64,000 nt of DNA from Periplaneta americana (Eukaryota > Arthropoda > Insecta > Blattodea > Blattidae), in the NCBI RefSeq assembly GCF_040183065.1, contig NC_091120.1:16758708-16822707 (forward strand). The letters are read 5' to 3'. The translations under genes and the position numbers were made by a program. The notes below the pieces were generated by a model. It had not been told where the DNA came from, did no database searches, and saw only the letters and a program-made list of their open reading frames with translations. Below are positions 13,801-26,100 of the stretch, in pieces (the first letter of the stretch is position 1; each line of letters begins with the position of its first letter).

Positions 13801-16800
13801 GGCCGCGTCCCGTTCCTCGGTATTGCCATTATTTCAGGAATTAGAGACTCAAATATTTCAGGTACCCAAAAATTAAGGCTAGAAAAAAGTGCGGCGGATT
13901 TGCCGGATATTAGCGGTGATTACTAGATAAGGTGCGAGGATGCTACAGTTAAAAGGGCGGGCCTCTGAGTCGCTTCGTTCTCCTTGTGTAGAAAAAAGTC
14001 TGTTTTGGAAGGGCAAAATGACCATTTTTTGAAATTTTGCCGGCCTCTCCCGTCCAAACGCAGGAGGATAGAGAGTTGTCCTTTATACTGGAGATAGAGT
14101 TCGACGAGCTGTATTCAACGCACTCATCGGCTTTGTTGTCACTACACGTAGTGCGGAGTTATGGCGGCAAGAAGGTCGGCGGAAGGGTGGTCTAAACCCT
14201 TCCCCTTTTTTTCTCGAAAATCAGAAAGTGTTCGCGATTGCCATTTTGATGCTATCGTGTAAGAAGCAAGTCAAGGGGGTATACAGGGCCGCATCCCGTT
14301 CCTCGGTATGGCCATTATTTCAGGAATTAGAGACTCAAATATTTCAGGTACCCAAAAATTAAGGCTAGAAAAATGTGCGGCGGATTTGCCGGATATTAGC
14401 GGTGATTACTAGATAAGGTGCGAGGATGCTACAGTTAAAAGGGCGGGCCTCTGAGTCGCTTCGTTCTCCTCGTGTAGAAAAAAGTCTGTTTTGGAAGGGC
14501 AAAATGACCATTTTTTGACATTTTGCCGGCCTCTCCCGTCCAAACGCAGGAGGATAGAGAGTTGTCCTTTATACTGGAGATAGAGTTCGACGAGCTGTAT
14601 TCAACGCACTCATCGGCTTTGTTGTCACTACACGTAGTGCGGAGTTATGGCGGCAAGAAGGTCGGCGGAAGGGTGGTCTAAACCCTTCCCCTTTTTTTCT
14701 CGAAAATCAGAAAGTGTTCGCGATTGCCATTTTGATGCTATCGTGTAAGAAGCAAATCAAGGGGGTATACAGGGCCGCGTCCCGTGCCTCGGTATTGCCA
14801 TTATTTCAGGAATTAGAGACTCAAATATTTCAGGTACCCAAAAATTAAGGCTAGAAAAAAGTGCGGCGGATTTGCCGGATATTAGCGGTGATTACTAGAT
14901 AAGGTGCGAGGATGCTACTGTTAAAAGGGCGGGCCTCTGAGTCGCTTCGTTCTCCTTGTGTAGAAAAAAGTCTGTTTTGGAAGGGCAAAATGACCATTTT
15001 TTTGAAATTTTGCCGGCCTCTCCCGTCCAAACGCAGGAGGATAGAGAGTTGTCCTTTATACTGGAGATAGAGTTCGACGAGCTGTATTCAACGCACTCAT
15101 CGGCTTTGTTGTCACTACACGTAGTGCGGAGTTATGGCGGCAAGAAGGTCGGCGGAAGGGTGGTCTAAACCCTTCCCCTTTTTTTCTCGAAAATCAGAAA
15201 GTGTTCGCGATTGCCATTTTGATGCTATCGTGTAAGAAGCAAGTCAAGGGGGTATACAGGGCCGCATCCCGTTCCTCGGTATGGCCATTATTTCAGGAAT
15301 TAGAGACTCAAATATTTCAGGTACCCAAAAATTAAGGCTAGAAAAATGTGCGGCGGATTTGCCGGATATTAGCGGTGATTACTAGATAAGGTGCGAGGAT
15401 GCTCCAGTTAAAAGGGCGGGCCTCTGAGTCGCTTCGTTCTCCTTGTGTAGAAAAAAGTCTGTTTTGGAAGGGCAAAATGACCATTTTTTGAAATTTTGCC
15501 GGCCTCTCCCGTCCAAACGCAGGAGGATAGAGAGTTGTCCTTTATACTGGAGATAGAGTTCGACGAGCTGTATTCAACGCACTCATCGGCTTTGTTGTCA
15601 CTACACGTAGTGCGGAGTTATGGCGGCAAGAAGGTCGGCGGAAGGGTGGTCTAAACCCTTCCCCTTTTTTTCTCGAAAATCAGAAAGTGTTCGCGATTGC
15701 CATTTTGATGCTATCGTGTAAGAAGCAAGTCAAGGGGGAATACAGGGCCGCACCCCGTCCCTCTGTATGGCCATTATTTCAGGAATTAGAGACTCAAATA
15801 TTACAGGTACCCAAAAATTAAGGCTAGAAAAAAGTGCGGCGGATTTGCCGGATATTAGCGGTGATTACTAGATAAGGTGCGAGGATGCTACAGTTAAAAG
15901 GGCGGGCCTCTGAGTCGCTTCGTTCTCCTTGTGTAGAAAAAAGTCTGTTTTGGAAGGGCAAAATGACCATTTTTTGAAATTTTGCCGGCCTCTCCCGTCC
16001 AAACGCAGGAGGATAGAGAGTTGTCCTTTATACTGGAGATAGAGTTCGACGAGCTGTATTCAACGCACTCATCGGCTTTGTTGTCACTACACGTAGTGCG
16101 GAGTTATGGCGGCAAGAAGGTCGAAAATCAGAAAGTGTTCGCGATTGCCATTTTGATGCTATCGTGTAAGAAGCAAATCAAGGGGGTATACAGGGCCGCG
16201 TCCCGTGCCTCGGTATTGCCATTATTTCAGGAATTAGAGACTCAAATATTTCAGGTACCCAAAAATTAAGGCTAGAAAAAAGTGCGGCGGATTTGCCGGA
16301 TATTAGCGGTGATTACTAGATAAGGTGCGAGGATGCTACTGTTAAAAGGGCGGGCCTCTGAGTCGCTTCGTTCTCCTTGTGTAGAAAAAAGTCTGTTTTG
16401 GAAGGGCAAAATGACCATTTTTTTGAAATTTTGCCGGCCTCTCCCGTCCAAACGCAGGAGGATAGAGAGTTGTCCTTTATACTGGAGATAGAGTTCGACG
16501 AGCTGTATTCAACGCACTCATCGGCTTTGTTGTCACTACACGTAGTGCGGAGTTATGGCGGCAAGAAGGTCGGCGGAAGGGTGGTCTAAACCCTTCCCCT
16601 TTTTTTCTCGAAAATCAGAAAGTGTTCGCGATTGCCATTTTGATGCTATCGTGTAAGAAGCAAGTCAAGGGGGAATACAGGGCCGCATCCCGTTCCTCGG
16701 TATGGCCATTATTTCAGGAATTAGAGACTCAAATATTACAGGTACCCAAAAATTAAGGCTAGAAAAAAGTGCGGCGGATTTGCCGGATATTAGCGGTGAT

Positions 16801-17655
16801 TACTAGATAAGGTGCGAGGATGCTACAGTTAAAAGGGCGGGCCTCTGAGTCGCTTCGTTCTCCTTGTGTAGAAAAAAGTCTGTTTTGGAAGGGCAAAATG
16901 ACCATTTTTTGAAATTTTGCCGGCCTCTCCCGTCCAAACGCAGGAGGATAGAGAGTTCTCCTTTATACTGGAGAGAGAGTTCGACGAGCTGTATTCAACA
17001 CACTCATCGGCTTTGTTGTCACTACACGTAGTGCGGAGTTATGGCGGCAAGAAGGTCGGCGGAAGGGTGGTCCAAACCCTTCCCCTTTTTTTCTCGAAAA
17101 TCAGAAAGTGTTCGCGATTGCCATTTTGATGCTATCGTGTAAGAAGCAAGTCAAGGGGGTATACAGGGCCGCGTCCCGTTCCTCGGTATTGCCATTATTT
17201 CAGGAATTAGAGACTCAAATATTTCAGGTACCCAAAAATTAAGGCTAGAAAAAAGTGCGGCGGATTTGCCGGATATTAGCGGTGATTACTAGATAAGGTG
17301 CGAGGATGCTACAGTTAAAAGGGCGGGCCTCTGAGTCGCTTCGTTCTCCTTGTGTAGAAAAAAGTCTGTTTTGGAAGGGCAAAATGACCATTTTTTGAAA
17401 TTTTGCCGGCCTCTCCCGTCCAAACGCAGGAGGATAGAGAGTTGTCCTTTATACTGGAGATAGAGTTCGACGAGCTGTATTCAACGCACTCATCGGCTTT
17501 GTTGTCACTACACGTAGTGCGGAGTTATGGCGGCAAGAAGGTCGGCGGAAGGGTGGTCTAAACCCTTCCCCTTTTTTTCTCGAAAATCAGAAAGTGTTCG
17601 CGATTGCCATTTTGATGCTATCGTGTAAGAAGCAAGTCAAGGGGGTATACAGGGC
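10870..17655 (+). repeat. Higher-order repeat X: 7 monomers, 3,366-bp unit, two copies
   Basis: Variant monomers recur 3,366 bp apart. Examples are the monomer with a 38-bp deletion (AAGGTCGAAAATCAG, 12,752 and 16,118), the GAGAGAGAGTTCGACG / CAACACACTC monomer (13,605 and 16,971), the CGCACCCCGTCCCTCTG variant (12,384 and 15,750) and the CTCCTCGTGTAG variant (11,099 and 14,465). Seven full monomers minus the 38-bp deletion gives the 3,366-bp period. The two copies diverge near 14,300 and 17,660. Part of the unit appears a third time at about 19,060-20,080, 2,903 bp beyond the second copy. Confidence 0.8.
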
Positions 17656-20139
17656 CGCGTCCCGTTCCTCGGTATTGCCATTATTTCAGGAATTAGAGAC
17701 TCAAATATTTCAGGTACCCAAAAATTAAGGCTAGAAAAAAGTGCGGCGGATTTGCCGGATATTAGCGGTGATTACTAGATAAGGTGCGAGGATGCTACAG
17801 TTAAAAGGGCGGGCCTCTGAGTCGCTTCGTTCTCCTTGTGTAGAAAAAAGTCTGTTTTGGAAGGGCAAAATGACCATTTTTTGAAATTTTGCCGGCCTCT
17901 CCCGTCCAAACGCAAGAGGATAGAGAGTTGTCCTTTATACTGGAGATAGAGTTCGACGAGCTGTATTCAACGCACTCATCGGCTTTGTTGTCACTACACG
18001 TAGTGCGGAGTTATGGCGGCAAGAAGGTCGGGGGAAGGGTGGTCTTTTTTCTCGAAAATCAGAAAGTGTTCGTGATTGCCATTTTGATGCTATCGTGTAA
18101 GAAGCAAGGCAAGGGGGAATACAGGGCCGCATCCCGTTCCTCGGTATGGCCATTATTTCAGGAATTAGAGACTCAAATATTTCAGGTACCCAAAAATTAA
18201 GGCTAGAAAAAAGTGCGGCTGATTTGCCGGATATTAGCGGTGATTACTAGATAAGGTGCGAGGATGCTACAGTTAAAAGGGCGGGCCTCTGAGTCGCTTC
18301 GTTCTCCTTGTGTAGAAAAAAGTCTGTTTTGGAAGGGCAAAATGACCATTTTTTGAAATTTTGCCGGCCTCTCCCGTCCAAACGCAGGAGGATAGAGAGT
18401 TGTCCTTTATACTGGAGATAGAGTTCGACGAGCTGTATTCAACGCACTCATCGGCTTTGTTGTCACTACACGTAGTGCGGAGTTATGGCGGCAAAAATGT
18501 CGGCGGAAGGGTGGTCTAAACCCTTCCCCTTTTTTTCTCGAAAATCAGAAAGTGTTCGCGATTGCCATTTTGATGCTATCGTGTAAGAAGCAAGTCAAGG
18601 GGGTATACAGGGCCGCATCCCGTTCCTCGGTATGGCCATTATTTCAGGAATTAGAGACTCAAATATTTCAGGTACCCAAAAATTAAGGCTAGAAAAATGT
18701 GCGGCGGATTTGCCGGATATTAGCGGTGATTACTAGATAAGGTGCGAGGATGCTACAGTTAAAAGGGCGGGCCTCTGAGTCGCTTCGTTCTCCTTGTGTA
18801 GAAAAAAGTCTGTTTTGGAAGGGCAAAATGACCATTTTTTGAAATTTTGCCGGCCTCTCCCGTCCAAACGCAGGAGGATAGAGAGTTGTCCTTTATACTG
18901 GAGATAGAGTTCGACGAGCTGTATTCAACGCACTCATCGGCTTTGTTGTCACTACACGTAGTGCGGAGTTATGGCGGCAAGAAGGTCGGCGGAAGGGTGG
19001 TCTAAACCCTTCCCCTTTTTTTCTCGAAAATCAGAAAGTGTTCGCGATTGCCATTTTGATGCTATCGTGTAAGAAGCAAATCAAGGGGGTATACAGGGCC
19101 GCGTCCCGTGCCTCGGTATTGCCATTATTTCAGGAATTAGAGACTCAAATATTTCAGGTACCCAAAAATTAAGGCTAGAAAAAAGTGCGGCGGATTTGCC
19201 GGATATTAGCGGTGATTACTAGATAAGGTGCGAGGATGCTACTGTTAAAAGGGCGGGCCTCTGAGTCGCTTCGTTCTCCTTGTGTAGAAAAAAGTCTGTT
19301 TTGGAAGGGCAAAATGACCATTTTTTTGAAATTTTGCCGGCCTCTCCCGTCCAAACGCAGGAGGATAGAGAGTTGTCCTTTATACTGGAGATAGAGTTCG
19401 ACGAGCTGTATTCAACGCACTCATCGGCTTTGTTGTCACTACACGTAGTGCGGAGTTATGGCGGCAAGAAGGTCGGCGGAAGGGTGGTCTAAACCCTTCC
19501 CCTTTTTTTCTCGAAAATCAGAAAGTGTTCGCGATTGCCATTTTGATGCTATCGTGTAAGAAGCAAGTCAAGGGGGAATACAGGGCCGCATCCCGTTCCT
19601 CGGTATGGCCATTATTTCAGGAATTAGAGACTCAAATATTACAGGTACCCAAAAATTAAGGCTAGAAAAAAGTGCGGCGGATTTGCCGGATATTAGCGGT
19701 GATTACTAGATAAGGTGCGAGGATGCTACAGTTAAAAGGGCGGGCCTCTGAGTCGCTTCGTTCTCCTTGTGTAGAAAAAAGTCTGTTTTGGAAGGGCAAA
19801 ATGACCATTTTTTGAAATTTTGCCGGCCTCTCCCGTCCAAACGCAGGAGGATAGAGAGTTCTCCTTTATACTGGAGAGAGAGTTCGACGAGCTGTATTCA
19901 ACACACTCATCGGCTTTGTTGTCACTACACGTAGTGCGGAGTTATGGCGGCAAGAAGGTCGGCGGAAGGGTGGTCCAAACCCTTCCCCTTTTTTTCTCGA
20001 AAATCAGAAAGTGTTCGCGATTGCCATTTTGATGCTATCGTGTAAGAAGCAAGTCAAGGGGGTAAACAGGGCCGCGTCCCGTTCCTCGGTATTGCCATTA
20101 TTTCAGGAATTAGAGACTCAAATATTTCAGGTACCCAAA

Positions 20140-23100
20140 AATTAAGGCTAGAAAAAAGTGCGGCGGATTTGCCGGATATTAGCGGTGATTACTAGATAAG
20201 GTGCGAGGATGCTACAGTTAAAAGGGCGGGCCTCTGAGTCGCTTCGTTCTCCTTGTGTAGAAAAAAGTCTGTTTTGGAAGGGCAAAATGTCCATTTTTTG
20301 AAATTTTGCCGGCCTCTCCCGTCCAAACGCAAGAGGATAGAGAGTTGTCCTTTATACTGGAGATAGAGTTCGACGAGCTGTATTCAACGCACTCATCGGC
20401 TTTGTTGTCACTACACGTAGTGCGGAGATATGGCGGCAAGAAGGTCTTCGGAAGGGTGGTCTAAACCCTTCCCCTTTTTTTCTCGAAAATCAGAAAGTGT
20501 TCGCGATTGCCATTTTGATGCTATCGTGTAAGAAGCAAGTCAAGGGGGAATACAGGGCCGCATCCCGTTCCTCGGTATGGCCATTATTTCAGGAATTAGA
20601 GACTCAAATATTTCAGGTACCCAAAAATTAAGGCTAGAAAAAAGTGCGGCGGATTTGCCGGATATTAGCGGTGATTACTAGATAAGGTGCGAGGATGCTA
20701 CAGTTAAAAGGGCGGGCCTCTGAGTCGCTTCGTTCTCCTTGTGTAGAAAAAAGTCTGTTTTGGAAGGGCAAAATGACCATTTTTTGAAATTTTGCCGGCC
20801 TCTCCCGTCCAAACGCAGGAGGATAGAGAGTTGTCCTTTATACTGGGGATAGAGTTCGACGAGCTGTATTCAACACACTCATCGGCTTTGTTGTCACTAC
20901 ACGTAGTGCGGAGTTATGGCGGCAAGAAGGTCGGCGGAAGGGTGGTCTAAACCCTTCCCCTTTTTTTCTCGAAAATCAGAAAGTGTTCGCGATTGCCATT
21001 TTGATGCTATCGTGTAAGAAGCAAGTCAAGGGGGAATACAGGGCCGCATCCCGTTCCTCGGTATGGCCATTATTTCAGGAATTAGAGACTCAAATATTTC
21101 AGGTACCCAAAAATTAAGGCTAGAAAAAAGTGCGGCGGATTTGCCGGATATTAGCGGTGATTACTAGATTAGGTGCGAGGATGCTACAGTTAAAAGGGCG
21201 GGCCTCTGAGTCGTTTCGTTCTCCTTGTGTAGAAAAAAGTCTGTTTTGGAAGGGCAAAATGACCATTTTTTGAAATTTTGCCGGCCTCTCCCGTCCAAAC
21301 GCAGGAGGATAGAGAGTTGTCCTTTATACTGGAGATAGAGTTCGACGAGCTGTATTCAACGCACTCATCGGCTTTGTTGTCACTACACGTAGTGCGGAGT
21401 TATGGCGGCAAGAAGGTCGGCGGAAGGGTGGTCTAAACCCTTCCCCTTTTTTTCTCGAAAATCAGAAAGTGTTCGCGATTGCCATTTTGATGCTATCGTG
21501 TAAGAAGCAAGTCAAGGGGGTATACAGGGCCGCGTCCCGTTCCTCGGTATTGCCATTATTTCAGGAATTAGAGACTCAAATATTTCAGGTACCCAAAAAT
21601 TAAGGCTAGAAAAAAGTGCGGCGGATTTGCCGGATATTAGCGGTGATTACTAGATAAGGTGCGAGGATGCTACAGTTAAAAGGGCGGGCCTCTGAGTCGC
21701 TTCGTTCTCCTTGTGTAGAAAAAAGTCTGTTTTGGAAGGGCAAAATGTCCATTTTTTGAAATTTTGCCGGCCTCTCCCGTCCAAACGCAAGAGGATAGAG
21801 AGTTGTCCTTTATACTGGAGATAGAGTTCGACGAGCTGTATTCAACGCACTCATCGGCTTTGTTGTCACTACACGTAGTGCGGAGATATGGCGGCAAGAA
21901 GGTCTTCGGAAGGGTGGTCTAAACCCTTCCCCTTTTTTTGTCGAAAATCAGAAAGTGTTCGCGATTGCCATTTTGATGCTATCGTGTAAGAAGCAAGTCA
22001 AGGGGGTATACAGGGCCGCATCCCGTTCCTCGGTATGGCCATTATTTCAGGAATTAGAGACTCAAATATTTCAGGTACCCAAAAATTAAGGCTAGAAAAA
22101 AGTGCGGCGGATTTGCCGGATATTAGCGGTGATTACTAGATAAGGTGCGAGGATGCTACAGTTAAAAGGGCGGGCCTCTGAGTCGTTTCGTTCTCCTTGT
22201 GTAGAAAAAAGTGTGTTTTGGAAGGGCAAAATGACCATTTTTTGAAATTTTGCCGGCCTCTCCCGTCCAAACGCAGGAGGATAGAGAGTTGTCCTTTATA
22301 CTGGAGATAGAGTTCGACGAGCTGTATTCAACGCACTCATCGGCTTTGTTGTCACTACACGTAGTGCGGAGTTATGGCGGCAAGAAGGTCGGCGGAAGGG
22401 TGGTCTAAACCCTTCCCCTTTTTTTCTCGAAAATCAGAAAGAGTTCGCGATTGCCATTTTGATGCTATCGTATAAGAAGCAAGTCAAGGGGGTATACAGG
22501 GCCGCGTCCCGTTCCTCGGTATGGCCATTATTTCAGGAATTAGAGACTCAAATATTTCAGGTACCCAAAAATTAAGGCTAGAAAAAAGTGCGGCGCATTT
22601 GCCGGATATTAGCGGTGATTACTAGATAAGGTGCGAGGATGCTACAGTTAAAAGGGCGGGCCTCTGAGTCGCTTCGTTCTCCTTGTGTAGAAAAAAGTCT
22701 GTTTTGGAAGGGCAAAATGACCATTTTTTGAAATTTTGCCGGCCTCTCCCGTCCAAACGCAGGAGGATGGAGAGTTGTCCTTTATACTGGAGATAGAGTT
22801 CGACGAGCTGTATTCAACGCACTCATCGGCTTTGTTGTCACTACACGTAGTGCGGAGTTATGGCTGCAAGAAGGTCGGCGGAAGGGTGGTCTAAACCCAT
22901 CCCCTTTTATTCTCGAAAATCAGAAAGTGTTCCCGATTGCAATTTTGATGCTATCGTGTAAGAAGCAAGTCAAGGGGGAATACAGGGCCGCATCCCGTTC
23001 CTCGGTATGGCCATTATTTCAGGAATTAGAGACTCAAATATTTCAGGTACCCAAAAATTAAGGCTAGAAAATAGTGCGGCGGATTTGCCGGATATTAGCG

Positions 23101-26100
23101 GTGATTACTAGATAAGGTGCGAGGATGCTACAGTTAAAAGGGCGGGCCTCTGAGTCGCTTCGTTCTCCTTGTGTAGAAAAAAGTCTGTTTTGGAAGGGCA
23201 AAATGTCCATTTTTTGAAATTTTGCCGGCCTCTCCCGTCCAAACGCAAGAGGATAGAGAGTTGTCCTTTATACTGGAGATAGAGTTCGACGAGCTGTATT
23301 CAACGCACTCATCGGCTTTGTTGTCACTACACGTAGTGCGGAGTTATAGCGGCAAGAAGGTCGGCGGAAGGGTGGTCTAAACCCTTCCCCTTTTTTTCTC
23401 GAAAATCAGAAAGTGTTCGCGATTGCCATTTTGATGCTATCGTGTAAGAAGCAAGTCAAGGGGGAATACAGGGCCGCATCCCGTTCCTCGGTATGGCCAT
23501 TATTTCAGGAATTAGAGACTCAAATATTTCAGGTACCCAAAAATTAAGGCTAGAAAAAAGTGCGGCGGATTTGCCGGATATTAGCGGTGATTACTAGATA
23601 AGGTGCGAGGATGCTACAGTTAAAAGGGCGGGCCTCTGAGTCGCTTCGTTCTCCTTGTGTAGAAAAAAGTCTGTTTTGGAAGGGCAAAATGTCCATTTTT
23701 TGAAATTTTGCCGGCCTCTCCCGTCCAAACGCAAGAGGATAGAGAGTTGTCCTTTATACTGGAGATAGAGTTCGACGAGCTGTATTCAACGCACTCATCG
23801 GCTTTGTTGTCACTACACGTAGTGCGGAGATATGGCGGCAAGAAGGTCTTCGGAAGGGTGGTCTAAACCCTTCCCCTTTTTTTCTCGAAAATCAGAAAGT
23901 GTTCGCGATTGCCATTTTGATGCTATCGTGTAAGAAGCAAGTCAAGGGGGTATACAGGGCCGCATCCCGTTCCTCGGTATGGCCATTATTTCAGGAATTA
24001 GAGACTCAAATATTTCAGGTACCCAAAAATTAAGGCTAGAAAAAAGTGCGGCGGATTTGCCGGATATTAGCGGTGATTACTAGATAAGGTGCGAGGATGC
24101 TACAGTTAAAAGGGCGGGCCTCTGAGTCGTTTCGTTCTCCTTGTGTAGAAAAAAGTGTGTTTTGGAAGGGCAAAATGACCATTTTTTGAAATTTTGCCGG
24201 CCTCTCCCGTCCAAACGCAGGAGGATAGAGAGTTGTCCTTTATACTGGAGATAGAGTTCGACGAGCTGTATTCAACGCACTCATCGGCTTTGTTGTCACT
24301 ACACGTAGTGCGGAGTTATGGCGGCAAGAAGGTCGGCGGAAGGGTGGTCTAAACCCTTCCCCTTTTTTTCTCGAAAATCAGAAAGAGTTCGCGATTGCCA
24401 TTTTGATGCTATCGTATAAGAAGCAAGTCAAGGGGGTATACAGGGCCGCGTCCCGTTCCTCGGTATGGCCATTATTTCAGGAATTAGAGACTCAAATATT
24501 TCAGGTACCCAAAAATTAAGGCTAGAAAAAAGTGCGGCGCATTTGCCGGATATTAGCGGTGATTACTAGATAAGGTGCGAGGATGCTACAGTTAAAAGGG
24601 CGGGCCTCTGAGTCGCTTCGTTCTCCTTGTGTAGAAAAAAGTCTGTTTTGGAAGGGCAAAATGACCATTTTTTGAAATTTTGCCGGCCTCTCCCGTCCAA
24701 ACGCAGGAGGATGGAGAGTTGTCCTTTATACTGGAGATAGAGTTCGACGAGCTGTATTCAACGCACTCATCGGCTTTGTTGTCACTACACGTAGTGCGGA
24801 GTTATGGCTGCAAGAAGGTCGGCGGAAGGGTGGTCTAAACCCATCCCCTTTTATTCTCGAAAATCAGAAAGTGTTCCCGATTGCAATTTTGATGCTATCG
24901 TGTAAGAAGCAAGTCAAGGGGGAATACAGGGCCGCATCCCGTTCCTCGGTATGGCCATTATTTCAGGAATTAGAGACTCAAATATTTCAGGTACCCAAAA
25001 ATTAAGGCTAGAAAATAGTGCGGCGGATTTGCCGGATATTAGCGGTGATTACTAGATAAGGTGCGAGGATGCTACAGTTAAAAGGGCGGGCCTCTGAGTC
25101 GCTTCGTTCTCCTTGTGTAGAAAAAAGTCTGTTTTGGAAGGGCAAAATGTCCATTTTTTGAAATTTTGCCGGCCTCTCCCGTCCAAACGCAAGAGGATAG
25201 AGAGTTGTCCTTTATACTGGAGATAGAGTTCGACGAGCTGTATTCAACGCACTCATCGGCTTTGTTGTCACTACACGTAGTGCGGAGATATGGCGGCAAG
25301 AAGGTCTTCGGAAGGGTGGTCTAAACCCTTCCCCTTTTTTTCTCGAAAATCAGAAAGTGTTCGCGATTGCCATTTTGATGCTATCGTGTAAGAAGCAAGT
25401 CAAGGGGGAATACAGGGCCGCATCCCGTTCCTCGGTATGGCCATTATTTCAGGAATTAGAGACTCAAATATTTCAGGTACCCAAAAATTAAGGCTAGAAA
25501 AAAGTGCGGCGGATTTGCCGGATATTAGCGGTGATTACTAGATAAGGTGCGAGGATGCTACAGTTAAAAGGGCGGGCCTCTGAGTCGCTTCGTTCTCCTT
25601 GTGTAGAAAAAAGTCTGTTTTGGAAGGGCAAAATGACCATTTTTTGAAATTTTGCCGGCCTCTCCCGTCCAAACGCAGGAGGATAGAGAGTTGTCCTTTA
25701 TACTGGGGATAGAGTTCGACGAGCTGTATTCAACACACTCATCGGCTTTGTTGTCACTACACGTAGTGCGGAGTTATGGCGGCAAGAAGGTCGGCGGAAG
25801 GGTGGTCTAAACCCTTCCCCTTTTTTTCTCGAAAATCAGAAAGTGTTCGCGATTGCCATTTTGATGCTATCGTGTAAGAAGCAAGTCAAGGGGGAATACA
25901 GGGCCGCATCCCGTTCCTCGGTATGGCCATTATTTCAGGAATTAGAGACTCAAATATTTCAGGTACCCAAAAATTAAGGCTAGAAAAAAGTGCGGCGGAT
26001 TTGCCGGATATTAGCGGTGATTACTAGATAAGGTGCGAGGATGCTACAGTTAAAAGGGCGGGCCTCTGAGTCGTTTCGTTCTCCTTGTGTAGAAAAAAGT